A stretch of DNA of 11,251 nt from Actinomycetota bacterium (GCA_005793785.1 SXPW01000147.1:1-11251), one strand, 5' to 3'; positions 1 through 7,867 are shown, counted from the stretch's first letter. Notes: a model not told the origin generated them from the letters alone. A program made the numbers and translations.

Positions 1-3000
1 GACACCGGGTCGAGCTTCCTTCTCGAATGGAATACGCCTTCATACGGCGGATACCGCCCCGAACGATTCGCAGTGTTGTGGGAGATCGATGGAGGAGCCT
101 TCACCCACACGAGCAGCGTGCCGAGTTACGAAATGCCGCACAGTTGGTTCAGGGCTGGGGCAACGGTAACGTTTTCGATTCGCTCGGACAACGACTCGGA
201 ACGTTTGTATTCCGACTGGTCGAATCGCGTGACGATGCAGGTACCCAGCGCTGAATCGACCACGTCTACGACTTCGAGCACCATTGCTTCGTCCGAGTCG
301 AGCGAGGAATCGACAGAGTCGGGCGGCGAGTCAGGCGAGGAGTCGACAGAGAGCGAGGAATCGACGGAGTCGGGCGGCGGGTCAGGCGAGGAGTCGACAG
401 AGGAAGAGACGCCGCTCGTTGGCGACGCCGTGATTCAACAGTTGCAGGCCCAACTTGATGCTGCGACGAGCGCTCCGTTGTGTAGCGACCTTGAGGCGTC
501 GTCAGACTCGGTCGACACGGCGTCGGTCAGCCAAGAACCGGAATTCTCGTGCGAGTCGCTCGCTGGTTTTGCACCTGAAGACCCGACGATCGCCTACGTG
601 ATTCCGTGTGCGGACGCCACGCAGGTGTCGATCGATACCGGAGCCCTCAATGGCGCCGGTGCCGCAGTGCCCAACGAGCGATTCACGCTTTCGGTCGGCG
701 ACGCCGAAGAATTCACGTTCATCGTGTGGATCGGTGATGAGCCGGTGACCACCGGCAGGGTCGACCGCTCGTGCGTCGACTGCATTTTTGACGGAACCGA
801 AGAGGTCACGACGCAGGACGAAGTCGACGAGACGGCCGAGATTTCGGGCACGGAGGCAGAGTGTGATGCGGTTGCGGGTTACGACCTCAACGCGCGCACC
901 GCCTTTGTGACGCCATGCGAGGCGGCCACGATGGTGCGAATCACGTTTGATGATGCGAATAGTCACACCTCCGACACGCTGACGTCGGGCGGAGGCACGG
1001 TGAGTGCCCCGATTCCAACGGCAGATCAGGAAGCAAACTTCTCGTTCGTGGTGTTCGTCGAGTCGCAAGAAGCAACCAGCGGCAGCGTCGGATATCCGCT
1101 CGAACCAGAAACCATCACGAATCAATACTCCTGCCCGGTGCAGGCGAGTCTGACAGAAGTCAGCGGAGAGCCCTATGGGCAAGCACGAGCATGGTTCATG
1201 CAGGTCGAAACCTGCGACGCAGCCCTCGTAGGACTAACTAGTTTCGCGTATTCCGGATCTCGCTTTGGTCCCCAATTAAGTCGTTCGATGTTTTACGGTA
1301 TCGCGGACATTCAACGCGTGGTCGTACGGGTTACCGTCGGGGAGCAACTAATTGCCGAGCTCGACGTGCCGGCCGGTCAATCACGTGTCGCTGGCGGCAC
1401 GTACGATACGACCGAATTTGCGCCTGTCACCGAGCAGTTCTTCGGTGAGTACCTCGCCGAGCCCGACCCAGCGACCGACACCGAAGAAGAGTCGGGCGAC
1501 GAGTCAGGCGAGACGGTCACCTGCAGCGGCACCTACGAGTCGCGGCAGCTCTCGTTCGAATGCGCGGAGAATTTCCGCGTGATGGTCAATGTGATTGATG
1601 AGTCGGGGTACTCAAACATTTTCACCGGGACCAATACTTCGATCTTCGATATCGCCCCGCAATCACCGAGAGTGGTCTGGGCGTATCTCTCCACCAACTC
1701 CGGCGTGATCTTGTGGCCGATCACCATCCTCGTGGACGGAATCACCTACGGGGGTGACACCGTCGCTGGCAGCGTAGACGGCTCTGGAACGTTCGAGTTC
1801 GGGGTGCCCGTCGGCGACTGCTGCGAGGAAGAAGATATCGGTGGCGGCGAAGAGGAAGAAGAGCCCGACTACTTCGAAGGTGCGCTGCTTCCCGCGGTGG
1901 GTGAGCAAGGGCTCATGATGACGTTGCCCAATCCGTACCCATACAGCGAATTCTGGCTCGAGTTGACGTACGAGTGCTCGGAGCAGAACGTGGAGGCACT
2001 GCTCATGGCGCCCGACGGCCAGCCAGTCGCGCAATTCGTCGACATGGAGCCGTACAACATCCTTTCCGAAGGCATGTGCGGAGTGTTTCTCAGCGCACCA
2101 TTTGACGACAGTGGGATGGAGATCTTCGAATTTGCCGTCACGCTGGTCGCCGACACAGATGCTCCAATCGACTACTACGGCACGGCAACCCTGACAGGTG
2201 CCGGTGTCATCGGGGACCCCGACTTCCCAGATGAAGAGCCGCTTGAAATCAACTGGGACGACTGGGTGGAGCAGCAAGTATCGGCGCCCAACCACTTCGA
2301 AATCACGATTCCCGAAGGTGGCCGCTGGTTCGAGGCACTCGCGCCGACCGGTCAAGACGAGGTTGATTGGTCGTGCGGTGGCGCATGCGCACCATTCGTC
2401 GATCCGGAAATCTCACTTCATGACGCCAACGGAGACTTCATTGACGAGGGTAGCTCTGCCGACGAATACGGAGATATGAGCGCGTCGTTGCGGATTTTCT
2501 TGCCAGAAGGCGTCTACATCCTTACGGCAACCACGTACGACGTGGAGAATCCGGAAGACGCCGACCCGGAGGCACAGGACTTCTTCACGCTGCGCTTCCG
2601 CACCGAACGAAGCCAGGTGCCGACCGTGGTAATCGACGCATCGGGTGAACCGCAGGTGCTTGCTCCGCCACTGCCGGAATCTGAGGAAGGCGCCGAGACG
2701 ACGACCACGACAACCACGACTGTGCCTGCCCTGCCCGAGCAAGAGCAGATCATCGAAGCCGTGCTCGAGCCCGTCGGTGTAATTGTGGTACAAGTCGACG
2801 AGCCAAAGATCGAACTGCAGACGCCACCCCCTGCATACGTCTTGCCGGTGGTGGAGTTGCAACGCAGCAGCGAGCCAGCCGCATCGCCAGCCTCCGAAAC
2901 CGAACCGACGACGATGCCAAGCGTTGCGATTCCAGCGGGTATCACCGAGATCGTCTGCGACAGCGAGTGCTTGACGGCAATCAGTGATGCAGCGGAAGTC

Positions 3001-3348
3001 GTCGACGGTGCAATTGAGATCCAGGTCGGCAACGAGGTGATACTCGTTGACGCCGGAATGCGCGAGGTGACCATTCCGCTCACCCCGCGAGCCCGCCAGA
3101 TTCGCGTCACGGTCACGCCGGCCGACGGCGGCGAACCGGTGGTGCTCGAGCGCAGTGTCTTCGTGCTGTCGCCGAGCAACGTGCCATTGAAGCCCGGCCC
3201 GACGTTCACCTCTGGTGCGCGAGTCACAGAGTCAAGTTCCGGCGCGACCGGCGACCGTTCTGCGGTTCCATTGGTAGTTGCCGCGATTATCGTGGCTCTC
3301 GGCGCAGCAATCATGATTCGTCGCCGAGGGGTTCGCCCAACGAATTAA
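1..3348 (+). CDS. Large multi-domain surface protein, C-terminally membrane-anchored (5' partial)
   Basis: The frame is open from the first base, so the gene starts upstream; 1115 residues are visible and the GTG at 73 is internal. Residues in order (counted from base 1): Fn3-like beta domain 1-81; Ser/Glu/Gly-rich linker 82-138; four related modules each opening with a Cys pair (C184/C203, C288/C306, C378/C405, C508/C521); acidic linker about 614-623; two beta-rich regions resembling PPC-type prepeptidase C-terminal domains, about 624-735 and 764-880; a Thr tract near 899-910 followed by a Pro/Thr/Glu-rich stretch; a small beta domain about 979-1060; and a hydrophobic helix 1088-1106 followed by RRR and a short tail. 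The helix plus positive tail indicates an exported protein anchored at its C-terminus. There is no LPXTG motif. No catalytic motif was recognised, so an adhesive, structural or binding role is inference. The next gene starts 12 bp downstream and is probably co-transcribed. Confidence 0.85.
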   Translation, partial: DTGSSFLLEWNTPSYGGYRPERFAVLWEIDGGAFTHTSSVPSYEMPHSWFRAGATVTFSIRSDNDSERLYSDWSNRVTMQVPSAESTTSTTSSTIASSESSEESTESGGESGEESTESEESTESGGGSGEESTEEETPLVGDAVIQQLQAQLDAATSAPLCSDLEASSDSVDTASVSQEPEFSCESLAGFAPEDPTIAYVIPCADATQVSIDTGALNGAGAAVPNERFTLSVGDAEEFTFIVWIGDEPVTTGRVDRSCVDCIFDGTEEVTTQDEVDETAEISGTEAECDAVAGYDLNARTAFVTPCEAATMVRITFDDANSHTSDTLTSGGGTVSAPIPTADQEANFSFVVFVESQEATSGSVGYPLEPETITNQYSCPVQASLTEVSGEPYGQARAWFMQVETCDAALVGLTSFAYSGSRFGPQLSRSMFYGIADIQRVVVRVTVGEQLIAELDVPAGQSRVAGGTYDTTEFAPVTEQFFGEYLAEPDPATDTEEESGDESGETVTCSGTYESRQLSFECAENFRVMVNVIDESGYSNIFTGTNTSIFDIAPQSPRVVWAYLSTNSGVILWPITILVDGITYGGDTVAGSVDGSGTFEFGVPVGDCCEEEDIGGGEEEEEPDYFEGALLPAVGEQGLMMTLPNPYPYSEFWLELTYECSEQNVEALLMAPDGQPVAQFVDMEPYNILSEGMCGVFLSAPFDDSGMEIFEFAVTLVADTDAPIDYYGTATLTGAGVIGDPDFPDEEPLEINWDDWVEQQVSAPNHFEITIPEGGRWFEALAPTGQDEVDWSCGGACAPFVDPEISLHDANGDFIDEGSSADEYGDMSASLRIFLPEGVYILTATTYDVENPEDADPEAQDFFTLRFRTERSQVPTVVIDASGEPQVLAPPLPESEEGAETTTTTTTTVPALPEQEQIIEAVLEPVGVIVVQVDEPKIELQTPPPAYVLPVVELQRSSEPAASPASETEPTTMPSVAIPAGITEIVCDSECLTAISDAAEVVDGAIEIQVGNEVILVDAGMREVTIPLTPRARQIRVTVTPADGGEPVVLERSVFVLSPSNVPLKPGPTFTSGARVTESSSGATGDRSAVPLVVAAIIVALGAAIMIRRRGVRPTN
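301..402 (+). repeat. 51-bp tandem duplication coding a 17-residue Ser/Glu/Gly unit
   Basis: Bases 301-351 and 352-402 are two adjacent 51-bp copies differing at two positions, both A to G. Being a multiple of three, the repeat keeps the frame and encodes two 17-residue units of the type SEESTESGGESGEESTE. It lies in the flexible acidic linker between the Fn3-like domain and the first Cys-pair module. The near identity points to a recent slippage or unequal recombination event. Confidence 0.9.
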
Positions 3349-3349
3349 C

Positions 3350-3354
3350 GAGGA
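3350..3354 (+). promoter_or_regulatory. Ribosome binding site (GAGGA) for the second surface gene
   Basis: GAGGA lies six bases before the GTG at 3361, inside the 12-bp gap after the TAA of the preceding gene. Good spacing and purine match decide the GTG start and support translation from a shared mRNA. Confidence 0.65.
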
Positions 3355-3360
3355 TCAATC

Positions 3361-6300
3361 GTGTGGCACCGTCGACTTTCGGCGCTCGTGTCGAGCATCA
3401 TGCTCGTCGCGAGCGCCGCGAGTTGTTCGGGTGGCGGTGACTCGGCACCAGAACTCGCCACGCCGGTTGCGACCACACTGCGCCCGACGCCCGACGGCTA
3501 CTCGTTCCCGAATTTTCCGGCGTCGGCGTCGAAGGTCGAACTCGCGGCCAACGACCTGTTCGAGATGTTCGGGGCGGAGGCGTGCGTTGACGGCGTGACC
3601 ACACCCTGCAAAGCCACGGCCGAAGCAGCGGCGTGGGCACGCATGGTGAACCAGGCGCGCATCTCCGGGCACTGCGAGGGGCTCGTGGCGGAGGCGTCGT
3701 TGCGATTCAACCTGAAGATGAACCCACCGACGTTCGAGTTGGCGAACGACGCGGTGACGACGAGGGGCATCATCAGAAAGTTCGCCACGCAGTTCTTGCC
3801 CGAGGTGCAAGACGAACGCGACGAGTGGGCGGGCCGGTCGCTGCGCCAGATCGTGAATGCGCTCGGTAGTGCGTTCTCCACCGGCGCGACACCCTTCGTA
3901 CTCGGCCTGTACACGCCGCGCGGCGGCCATGCCGTGTTGCCTTACGCGGTGGAGTTCGAGAGCCCCGACGTGGCGATCGTGCGCATCTACGACTCCAACT
4001 GGCCAGGCAAGAACCGCTATGTGAGGATGGATCTCGCCAAGAACGAGTGGATGTTTTCGTTCGCCGGCCCCGACCCCGCCACTGATACCTCACCCTGGAC
4101 CGGCACTGCGGGCGACATAGATCTCGCGTCGAATGAAACCCGTGCGAATTCAAAATGTCCGTTCTGCGGCGAAGGTGGCGACACGCTCAACTCGTTCATC
4201 GTCGTGCGCGCGGCCGACGACGACTGGAGCGTCACTGCTGACGCGGTGGAGTACACGGCGGACAGTTCGGTACGCAGCAGTGCAGTGCAGGTGCGACCAG
4301 TGCTCAACGGAAACGTTCGGACGCCCGGCGCGGCAGCAGCAAGCGGCACAGGCGTGGCAGTGGCTGGTGGTGCAGTTCCTACCGCGCAAGACGAGGACGA
4401 TGCGTTCGCAATCGCCGAGCAGCGCCGATTCTTGGTGATCGGTGGATTCGAATACGCCGAGATATTCCGCCTTGAGCGAATCGCGCAGGGCGGTGAGAGC
4501 ATGGAGACTGAGCCGGGCTCCGAGAAGCCGTCGAGTGGCTCGGGTGCCGCCGAAGCCCGCGACTTCGTAGTGTCGGTACGCAGCACGAAGAACTTCACGC
4601 TCAACTTGAAGGCCCAGGCTTCGGCGTTCATCGTGCAAGAAGGTGCGGTGAGCCAGGTGGTCAATTCCGGCGACACCACCGCGACGGTGGTGGTCGAGGA
4701 AAAAGTAATTTCGACGAGCGGTAGTGATACGTCGATTACGGTCGCAGCTGCCGATGTCGTTGTGGCGGCATCAGGTGGTGATGCGAGAGTGACGGTGGGA
4801 GTCACCGAGCTCACCGCAGTCGTCACTGCAGAAACAGGTCAATCAGTCAGTGTGACCGCCACGGCTGCGACTCCGCAGGCAGCAGTGCAGATTGCCCAGA
4901 CTGAGTCGGGGTCATCTGCGGTAATCACCACGAAGAGTCGTGCTGAGGAGGTTCAGGTCACTGAGATTTCTTCCAACGGCAGTACCACGGTGCGACCCTC
5001 GTCGGAGGGTTTCGACCTGAACTCCACGCAGGTCGTCGTGCCGCCTGTGCTCGAAATGGTGGCCCTCAAGGATTCGCTACCGCCCATCGAAGAGCGCAGC
5101 GTGAACAACCCGAACTACACCGTGGACAATCAGTTCGTCGCCAGTTCAGTCGAAGTAGTGAACCGCGATGGCTCGGTTGACACCACCACGACGGTGCAGG
5201 TGTTGGCACAAGCCCTGGAGACGATAGTGCCGGTTGCGACGTCAGTGGCACCAACGACGTCGCCACAAGTTGCCACGGACGCAACGGACACCGCGCAAGC
5301 CGCGACAACAACACTGGCTCCGACGACTACGACGACCACGACGACGGTGCGACCGACGACCACGACGGTGCGCCCGACGACCACGACGACGGTGCGTCCT
5401 ACGACCACGACGACGGTGCGTCCGACGACGACAACAGTTCGTCGACCCACCACCACTATCAAGACGACGGTGCCTCCGACCACGACGACCACGGTGCCTC
5501 CGACCACGACCACGACCACGACCACGGTGCCTCCGACCACGACCACGGTGCCTCCGACCACGACCACGACAACGACGACAACGACTGTTCCGCCGTCACC
5601 GACGACGTACTCCGTTTCCTACAACGCGAACTCTGCGACGTCAGGATCGGCTCCATTTGACGGCACCGCCTACGCGAGCGGCGCGACGGCGACGGTGGCA
5701 GGCAACACGGGGTCTTTGGCGAAAACCGGTTACTCATTCGGTGGGTGGTGTACGACGCAGCCGGCGGCGGGAACGGCATGCGGTGGAACCTCGCGTGCCG
5801 TCGCATCAACCTTTTCGATTTCTTCCGACATCACGTTGTACGCGGTGTGGACGGCGGACACGTTGTCGGTGACTACCGACGAGCAGGGCGGCAGCGCAAT
5901 CGCCAATACCTCGACCGCCACGGGTGCGTCGATGAACTCGCCGGGCACCCCGACGCGCAGCGGCTACACCTTCGCCGGGTGGTTCACGGCGTCGAGCGGC
6001 GGGTCGGCGATCAGCTTCCCGTACGCGCACGGCCAGACCGCGAACTTCACGCTGTACGCCCAGTGGACTGCCGACACCTATTCGGTGTCGTACGACGGCA
6101 ACACGAGCGAAGGTGGTTCGGCACCGGCGAGCCAAACCAAGACCTACGCAGTCGATCTGACGTTGCGCACGAATTCGGGGTCGTTGACCAAGTCCGGGTA
6201 CACCTTCGATGGGTGGTGCACGACGCAACCAGCGGCGGGCGCGGCGTGCGGTGGCACGTCGTATGCGGCGGGCGCGACGTATTCGACGAATGTGGCGGCG

Positions 6301-7131
6301 ACTCTGTATGCGGTATGGACGTCGCTCACGGCGCGAACAATCTCCATCGACTCAGGTTCGTATTCGGTGACCTACAACCGCTACGCAACCGCACCAACGC
6401 TCACGAGCACCGCATCGGCGGGCTCGGGCGACAAGACCTACTCCAGCAGCACGACAAGCGTGTGCACCGTCGGAGCCTCCACCGGCGCCGTTGCTTTCGT
6501 CACCGCCGGCACGTGCACTCTGCAGGCAGCAATCGCAAGTGACGGCGTGTATGCGTCGGTGAATTCTGCGACCATCTCGATAAGCGTCACCTACGCCATC
6601 GGCGACACCGGTCCGGCCGGCGGCAAGATCTTCATCCTCCCGACGACCGTCGGAAACTCGACCGGCAAGTACTTCGAGGCAGCGCTCGGCACGTGGTACT
6701 CGGGCAGCGACATCAACCGTGCGTGGTGCCACACCTCGAACACGCTCGTTGGCGGTGCGTCGGGCACCGCAATCGGCAACGGTGAGGCGAACACCACTGC
6801 GGTCGCAGCCTTCTGCACGTCGGGCGCCGCGTGGGAGGCGGCGGCGTACGCGGTGAACGGATACGACGACTGGTTCCTTCCGTCGCAGGCCGAGCTGCAA
6901 CAGCTCTATGCACGTCGGGCGAGTGTCGGTGGGTTCGTCACGTTGAGTCAGTGCTGCGGCGGCGCTCCAGGCACGACCACCATCTCCTATTGGTCGTCAA
7001 GCGAAGTCGCAAGTAACCAAGCAATCCCGGTGCACTTCGGCGAAGGCATCTTTGGAGGAGGCGGAGACAATTACGGCAAGATTTACGGCTTCAATGTGCG
7101 GCCGGTGCGGATGTTCTCTCCGATTGGTTGA
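3361..7131 (+). CDS. Secreted lipoprotein: papain/C39-like domain, Thr-rich stalk, InlB-type repeats, DUF1566-type C-terminus
   Basis: 1256 residues from GTG. Residues 1-22 form a signal peptide (basic MWHRR, hydrophobic core) ending AASC, so C22 is a likely lipidated cysteine although Ala at -3 is not the preferred lipobox residue. Residues about 60-240 contain GHCEG (C105), GGHAVLPYAV (H190) and IYDSNWPG (D211/N213), an order and spacing like the Cys-His-Asp triad of papain-fold and C39-like peptidases. A CPFC pair follows at 266/269. Residues about 330-640 are a low-complexity beta-rich region. A Thr stalk spans about 650-745. Three InlB/Listeria-Bacteroides-type beta repeats lie at 750-832, 833-904 and 905-988, each ending LYAVWT or LYAQWT. 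An Ig-like stretch covers 989-1079. Residues 1080-1256 match the DUF1566/Lcl C-terminal type (DWFLPSQAELQQLY, YWSSSE, VRPVR). The domain types are reasonably clear. Peptidase activity and the substrate are inference. Confidence 0.85.
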   Translation: MWHRRLSALVSSIMLVASAASCSGGGDSAPELATPVATTLRPTPDGYSFPNFPASASKVELAANDLFEMFGAEACVDGVTTPCKATAEAAAWARMVNQARISGHCEGLVAEASLRFNLKMNPPTFELANDAVTTRGIIRKFATQFLPEVQDERDEWAGRSLRQIVNALGSAFSTGATPFVLGLYTPRGGHAVLPYAVEFESPDVAIVRIYDSNWPGKNRYVRMDLAKNEWMFSFAGPDPATDTSPWTGTAGDIDLASNETRANSKCPFCGEGGDTLNSFIVVRAADDDWSVTADAVEYTADSSVRSSAVQVRPVLNGNVRTPGAAAASGTGVAVAGGAVPTAQDEDDAFAIAEQRRFLVIGGFEYAEIFRLERIAQGGESMETEPGSEKPSSGSGAAEARDFVVSVRSTKNFTLNLKAQASAFIVQEGAVSQVVNSGDTTATVVVEEKVISTSGSDTSITVAAADVVVAASGGDARVTVGVTELTAVVTAETGQSVSVTATAATPQAAVQIAQTESGSSAVITTKSRAEEVQVTEISSNGSTTVRPSSEGFDLNSTQVVVPPVLEMVALKDSLPPIEERSVNNPNYTVDNQFVASSVEVVNRDGSVDTTTTVQVLAQALETIVPVATSVAPTTSPQVATDATDTAQAATTTLAPTTTTTTTTVRPTTTTVRPTTTTTVRPTTTTTVRPTTTTVRRPTTTIKTTVPPTTTTTVPPTTTTTTTTVPPTTTTVPPTTTTTTTTTTVPPSPTTYSVSYNANSATSGSAPFDGTAYASGATATVAGNTGSLAKTGYSFGGWCTTQPAAGTACGGTSRAVASTFSISSDITLYAVWTADTLSVTTDEQGGSAIANTSTATGASMNSPGTPTRSGYTFAGWFTASSGGSAISFPYAHGQTANFTLYAQWTADTYSVSYDGNTSEGGSAPASQTKTYAVDLTLRTNSGSLTKSGYTFDGWCTTQPAAGAACGGTSYAAGATYSTNVAATLYAVWTSLTARTISIDSGSYSVTYNRYATAPTLTSTASAGSGDKTYSSSTTSVCTVGASTGAVAFVTAGTCTLQAAIASDGVYASVNSATISISVTYAIGDTGPAGGKIFILPTTVGNSTGKYFEAALGTWYSGSDINRAWCHTSNTLVGGASGTAIGNGEANTTAVAAFCTSGAAWEAAAYAVNGYDDWFLPSQAELQQLYARRASVGGFVTLSQCCGGAPGTTTISYWSSSEVASNQAIPVHFGEGIFGGGGDNYGKIYGFNVRPVRMFSPIG
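5311..5595 (+). repeat. Thr-rich coding repeat tract (VRPTTTT then VPPTTTT units)
   Basis: About 285 bp of ACG/ACC-dominated sequence encode first VRPTTTT-type units and then VPPTTTT-type units, with variable Thr run length. The tract forms a stalk between the N-terminal domains and the InlB-type repeats of the second surface protein. Such tracts are usually extended, often glycosylated spacers. The near-periodic DNA could change length by slippage in steps of three. Confidence 0.85.
5608..6324 (+). repeat. Three tandem InlB-type (Listeria-Bacteroides) beta repeats
   Basis: The units encode residues 750-832, 833-904 and 905-988 of the second surface protein. Shared landmarks are a start near YSVSYNANS or YSVSYDGNT, a central GYxFxGW and an end LYAxWT. 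Units 1 and 3 share a Cys-containing insertion (GWCTTQPAAGxACGGTS) that unit 2 lacks, so 1 and 3 are closer to each other than to their neighbour. In known proteins this repeat family forms small beta-grasp spacers in cell-surface proteins. Confidence 0.75.
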
Positions 7132-7155
7132 TCAACCGATTCAACCGCGCGGTTG
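7121..7155. terminator. Overlapping palindromes between convergent genes, probable bidirectional terminator
   Basis: GGTTGATCAACC (7126-7137) is a perfect 12-bp palindrome covering the TGA of the upstream gene. CAACCGCGCGGTTG (7142-7155) is a perfect 14-bp palindrome abutting the stop codon of the convergent TetR gene. The first can be lengthened with flanking A-T and G-T pairs. No T-run follows on either strand, so this would be a U-tract-less terminator. The two stop codons are only 9 bp apart, which makes termination here necessary to avoid antisense read-through. Confidence 0.5.
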
Positions 7156-7815
7156 TAGAGCGTCGTTGAATCGTACGAACAAGTCGATGTACGACCTCGG
7201 GGAGATGTCCGAGGCACCAGCCAAAGTCAGCGTCGTGAGACCCACAGGGAATGCAAGAAATACCCGGGCGATGAGTCGTGCGTCGAGGTTCGAGTCAATC
7301 AGACCGTTTCGCATCGCCTGTTGGACGATTTCCTCGTACTGCAGGAGCAACCGGTCAACCTGCAACTGAAGTGAATCCTTGGCGTCATCGTCTCGCCAAG
7401 CGCTTCGCAGGGCTTCGAGCAAGATTCGTTGAGCGTCAGTTGGTGAGGAGTCGGCTGCCCCCCGCGGCCCGAGAGCGGCAATGAGCATCAGCCAGTGGCC
7501 TGACTGGAATCCCGTCGCCACCTGCGCCTTTTCGGTTGAGAGGTATTGAGAATTCGTTTGGCGCTGGTTCTCCAGCGCAAACTCCAACGCAGCCGTGAAG
7601 AGAACCGACTTGTTTTCGAACCAGTTGTAGATGGCTCCAACAGTCATGTCGGCACGGGTCGCAATGTCGACGAGACGGGCATGTTCGTAACCCCGCTCCG
7701 CTATCTCGGAAATCGCGGCCCGAAGCAGAATCTCTCGGCTCGCAACCGACCACGGACGACGATCGCGGCCGTCGATATTGACGACGTTGCCCGAGTCCCT
7801 TGCCATCTTCACCAT
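7141..7815 (-). CDS. TetR/AcrR-family transcriptional regulator
   Basis: 224 residues, a normal length for TetR repressors. The N-terminal DNA-binding domain spans about residues 28-74: SREILLRAAISEIAERGY, then DIATRADMTVGAIYNWFENKSVLFTAA, with recognition helix near TVGAIYNWF (58-66). The rest is helical and variable, as expected for a ligand-binding and dimerisation domain. The start is uncertain: ATG at 7815 and ATG at 7806 are both possible and neither has a strong ribosome binding site, so leaderless translation is possible. The gene reads in the same direction as the three-gene operon at 7980-10324 but is separated from it by a tRNA gene on the other strand. TetR proteins commonly sense acyl-CoAs or small lipophiles. 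Control of the neighbouring lipid-type operon is inference. Confidence 0.93.
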   Translation of the reverse strand: MVKMARDSGNVVNIDGRDRRPWSVASREILLRAAISEIAERGYEHARLVDIATRADMTVGAIYNWFENKSVLFTAALEFALENQRQTNSQYLSTEKAQVATGFQSGHWLMLIAALGPRGAADSSPTDAQRILLEALRSAWRDDDAKDSLQLQVDRLLLQYEEIVQQAMRNGLIDSNLDARLIARVFLAFPVGLTTLTLAGASDISPRSYIDLFVRFNDALQPRG

Positions 7816-7851
7816 TCTGGCAGCGTCGAGGCGGTACCGTAAAAGTGCAGA

Positions 7852-7865
7852 GGTCCTCAGGGACC
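7852..7865 (+). other. Short hairpin in the tRNA 5' leader
   Basis: GGTCC (7852-7856) and GGACC (7861-7865) form a 5-bp stem with a TCAG loop, ending two bases before the mature tRNA 5' end. It may assist 5' processing or be incidental. An 8-bp palindrome CGGTACCG (7832-7839) lies further upstream, in the promoter space shared by the tRNA and the TetR gene. A TACCGT at 7835-7840 could be a -10 box for the tRNA, but I see no convincing -35. Confidence 0.3.
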
Positions 7866-7867
7866 AT

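Noticed and set aside
2514..3314. Long minus-strand reading frame of 266 residues
   Set aside because: A shadow of the first surface gene in high-GC sequence; low-complexity Ser/Thr/Val content and no recognisable domain.
3180..3348. Sortase-type anchor at the C-terminus of the first surface protein
   Set aside because: A hydrophobic helix and Arg tail are present but no LPXTG-like motif precedes them; a plain transmembrane anchor fits better.
4017..4826. Minus-strand reading frame of 269 residues opposite the second surface gene
   Set aside because: Shadow of the + strand gene; no motif, and the + strand frame has coherent domains throughout.
5130..5567. Minus-strand Val/Gly-rich reading frame opposite the Thr tract
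   Set aside because: It is the reverse complement of ACG/ACC Thr codons (GTCGT pattern) and has no independent support.
5347..5590. CRISPR-like periodic array
   Set aside because: The periodicity is short, spacer-free and coding (Thr/Pro/Val units).
5234..5872. Plus-strand Arg/Pro-rich reading frame in another phase of the Thr tract
   Set aside because: Frame-shifted reading of the repeat; extreme Arg composition is an artefact.
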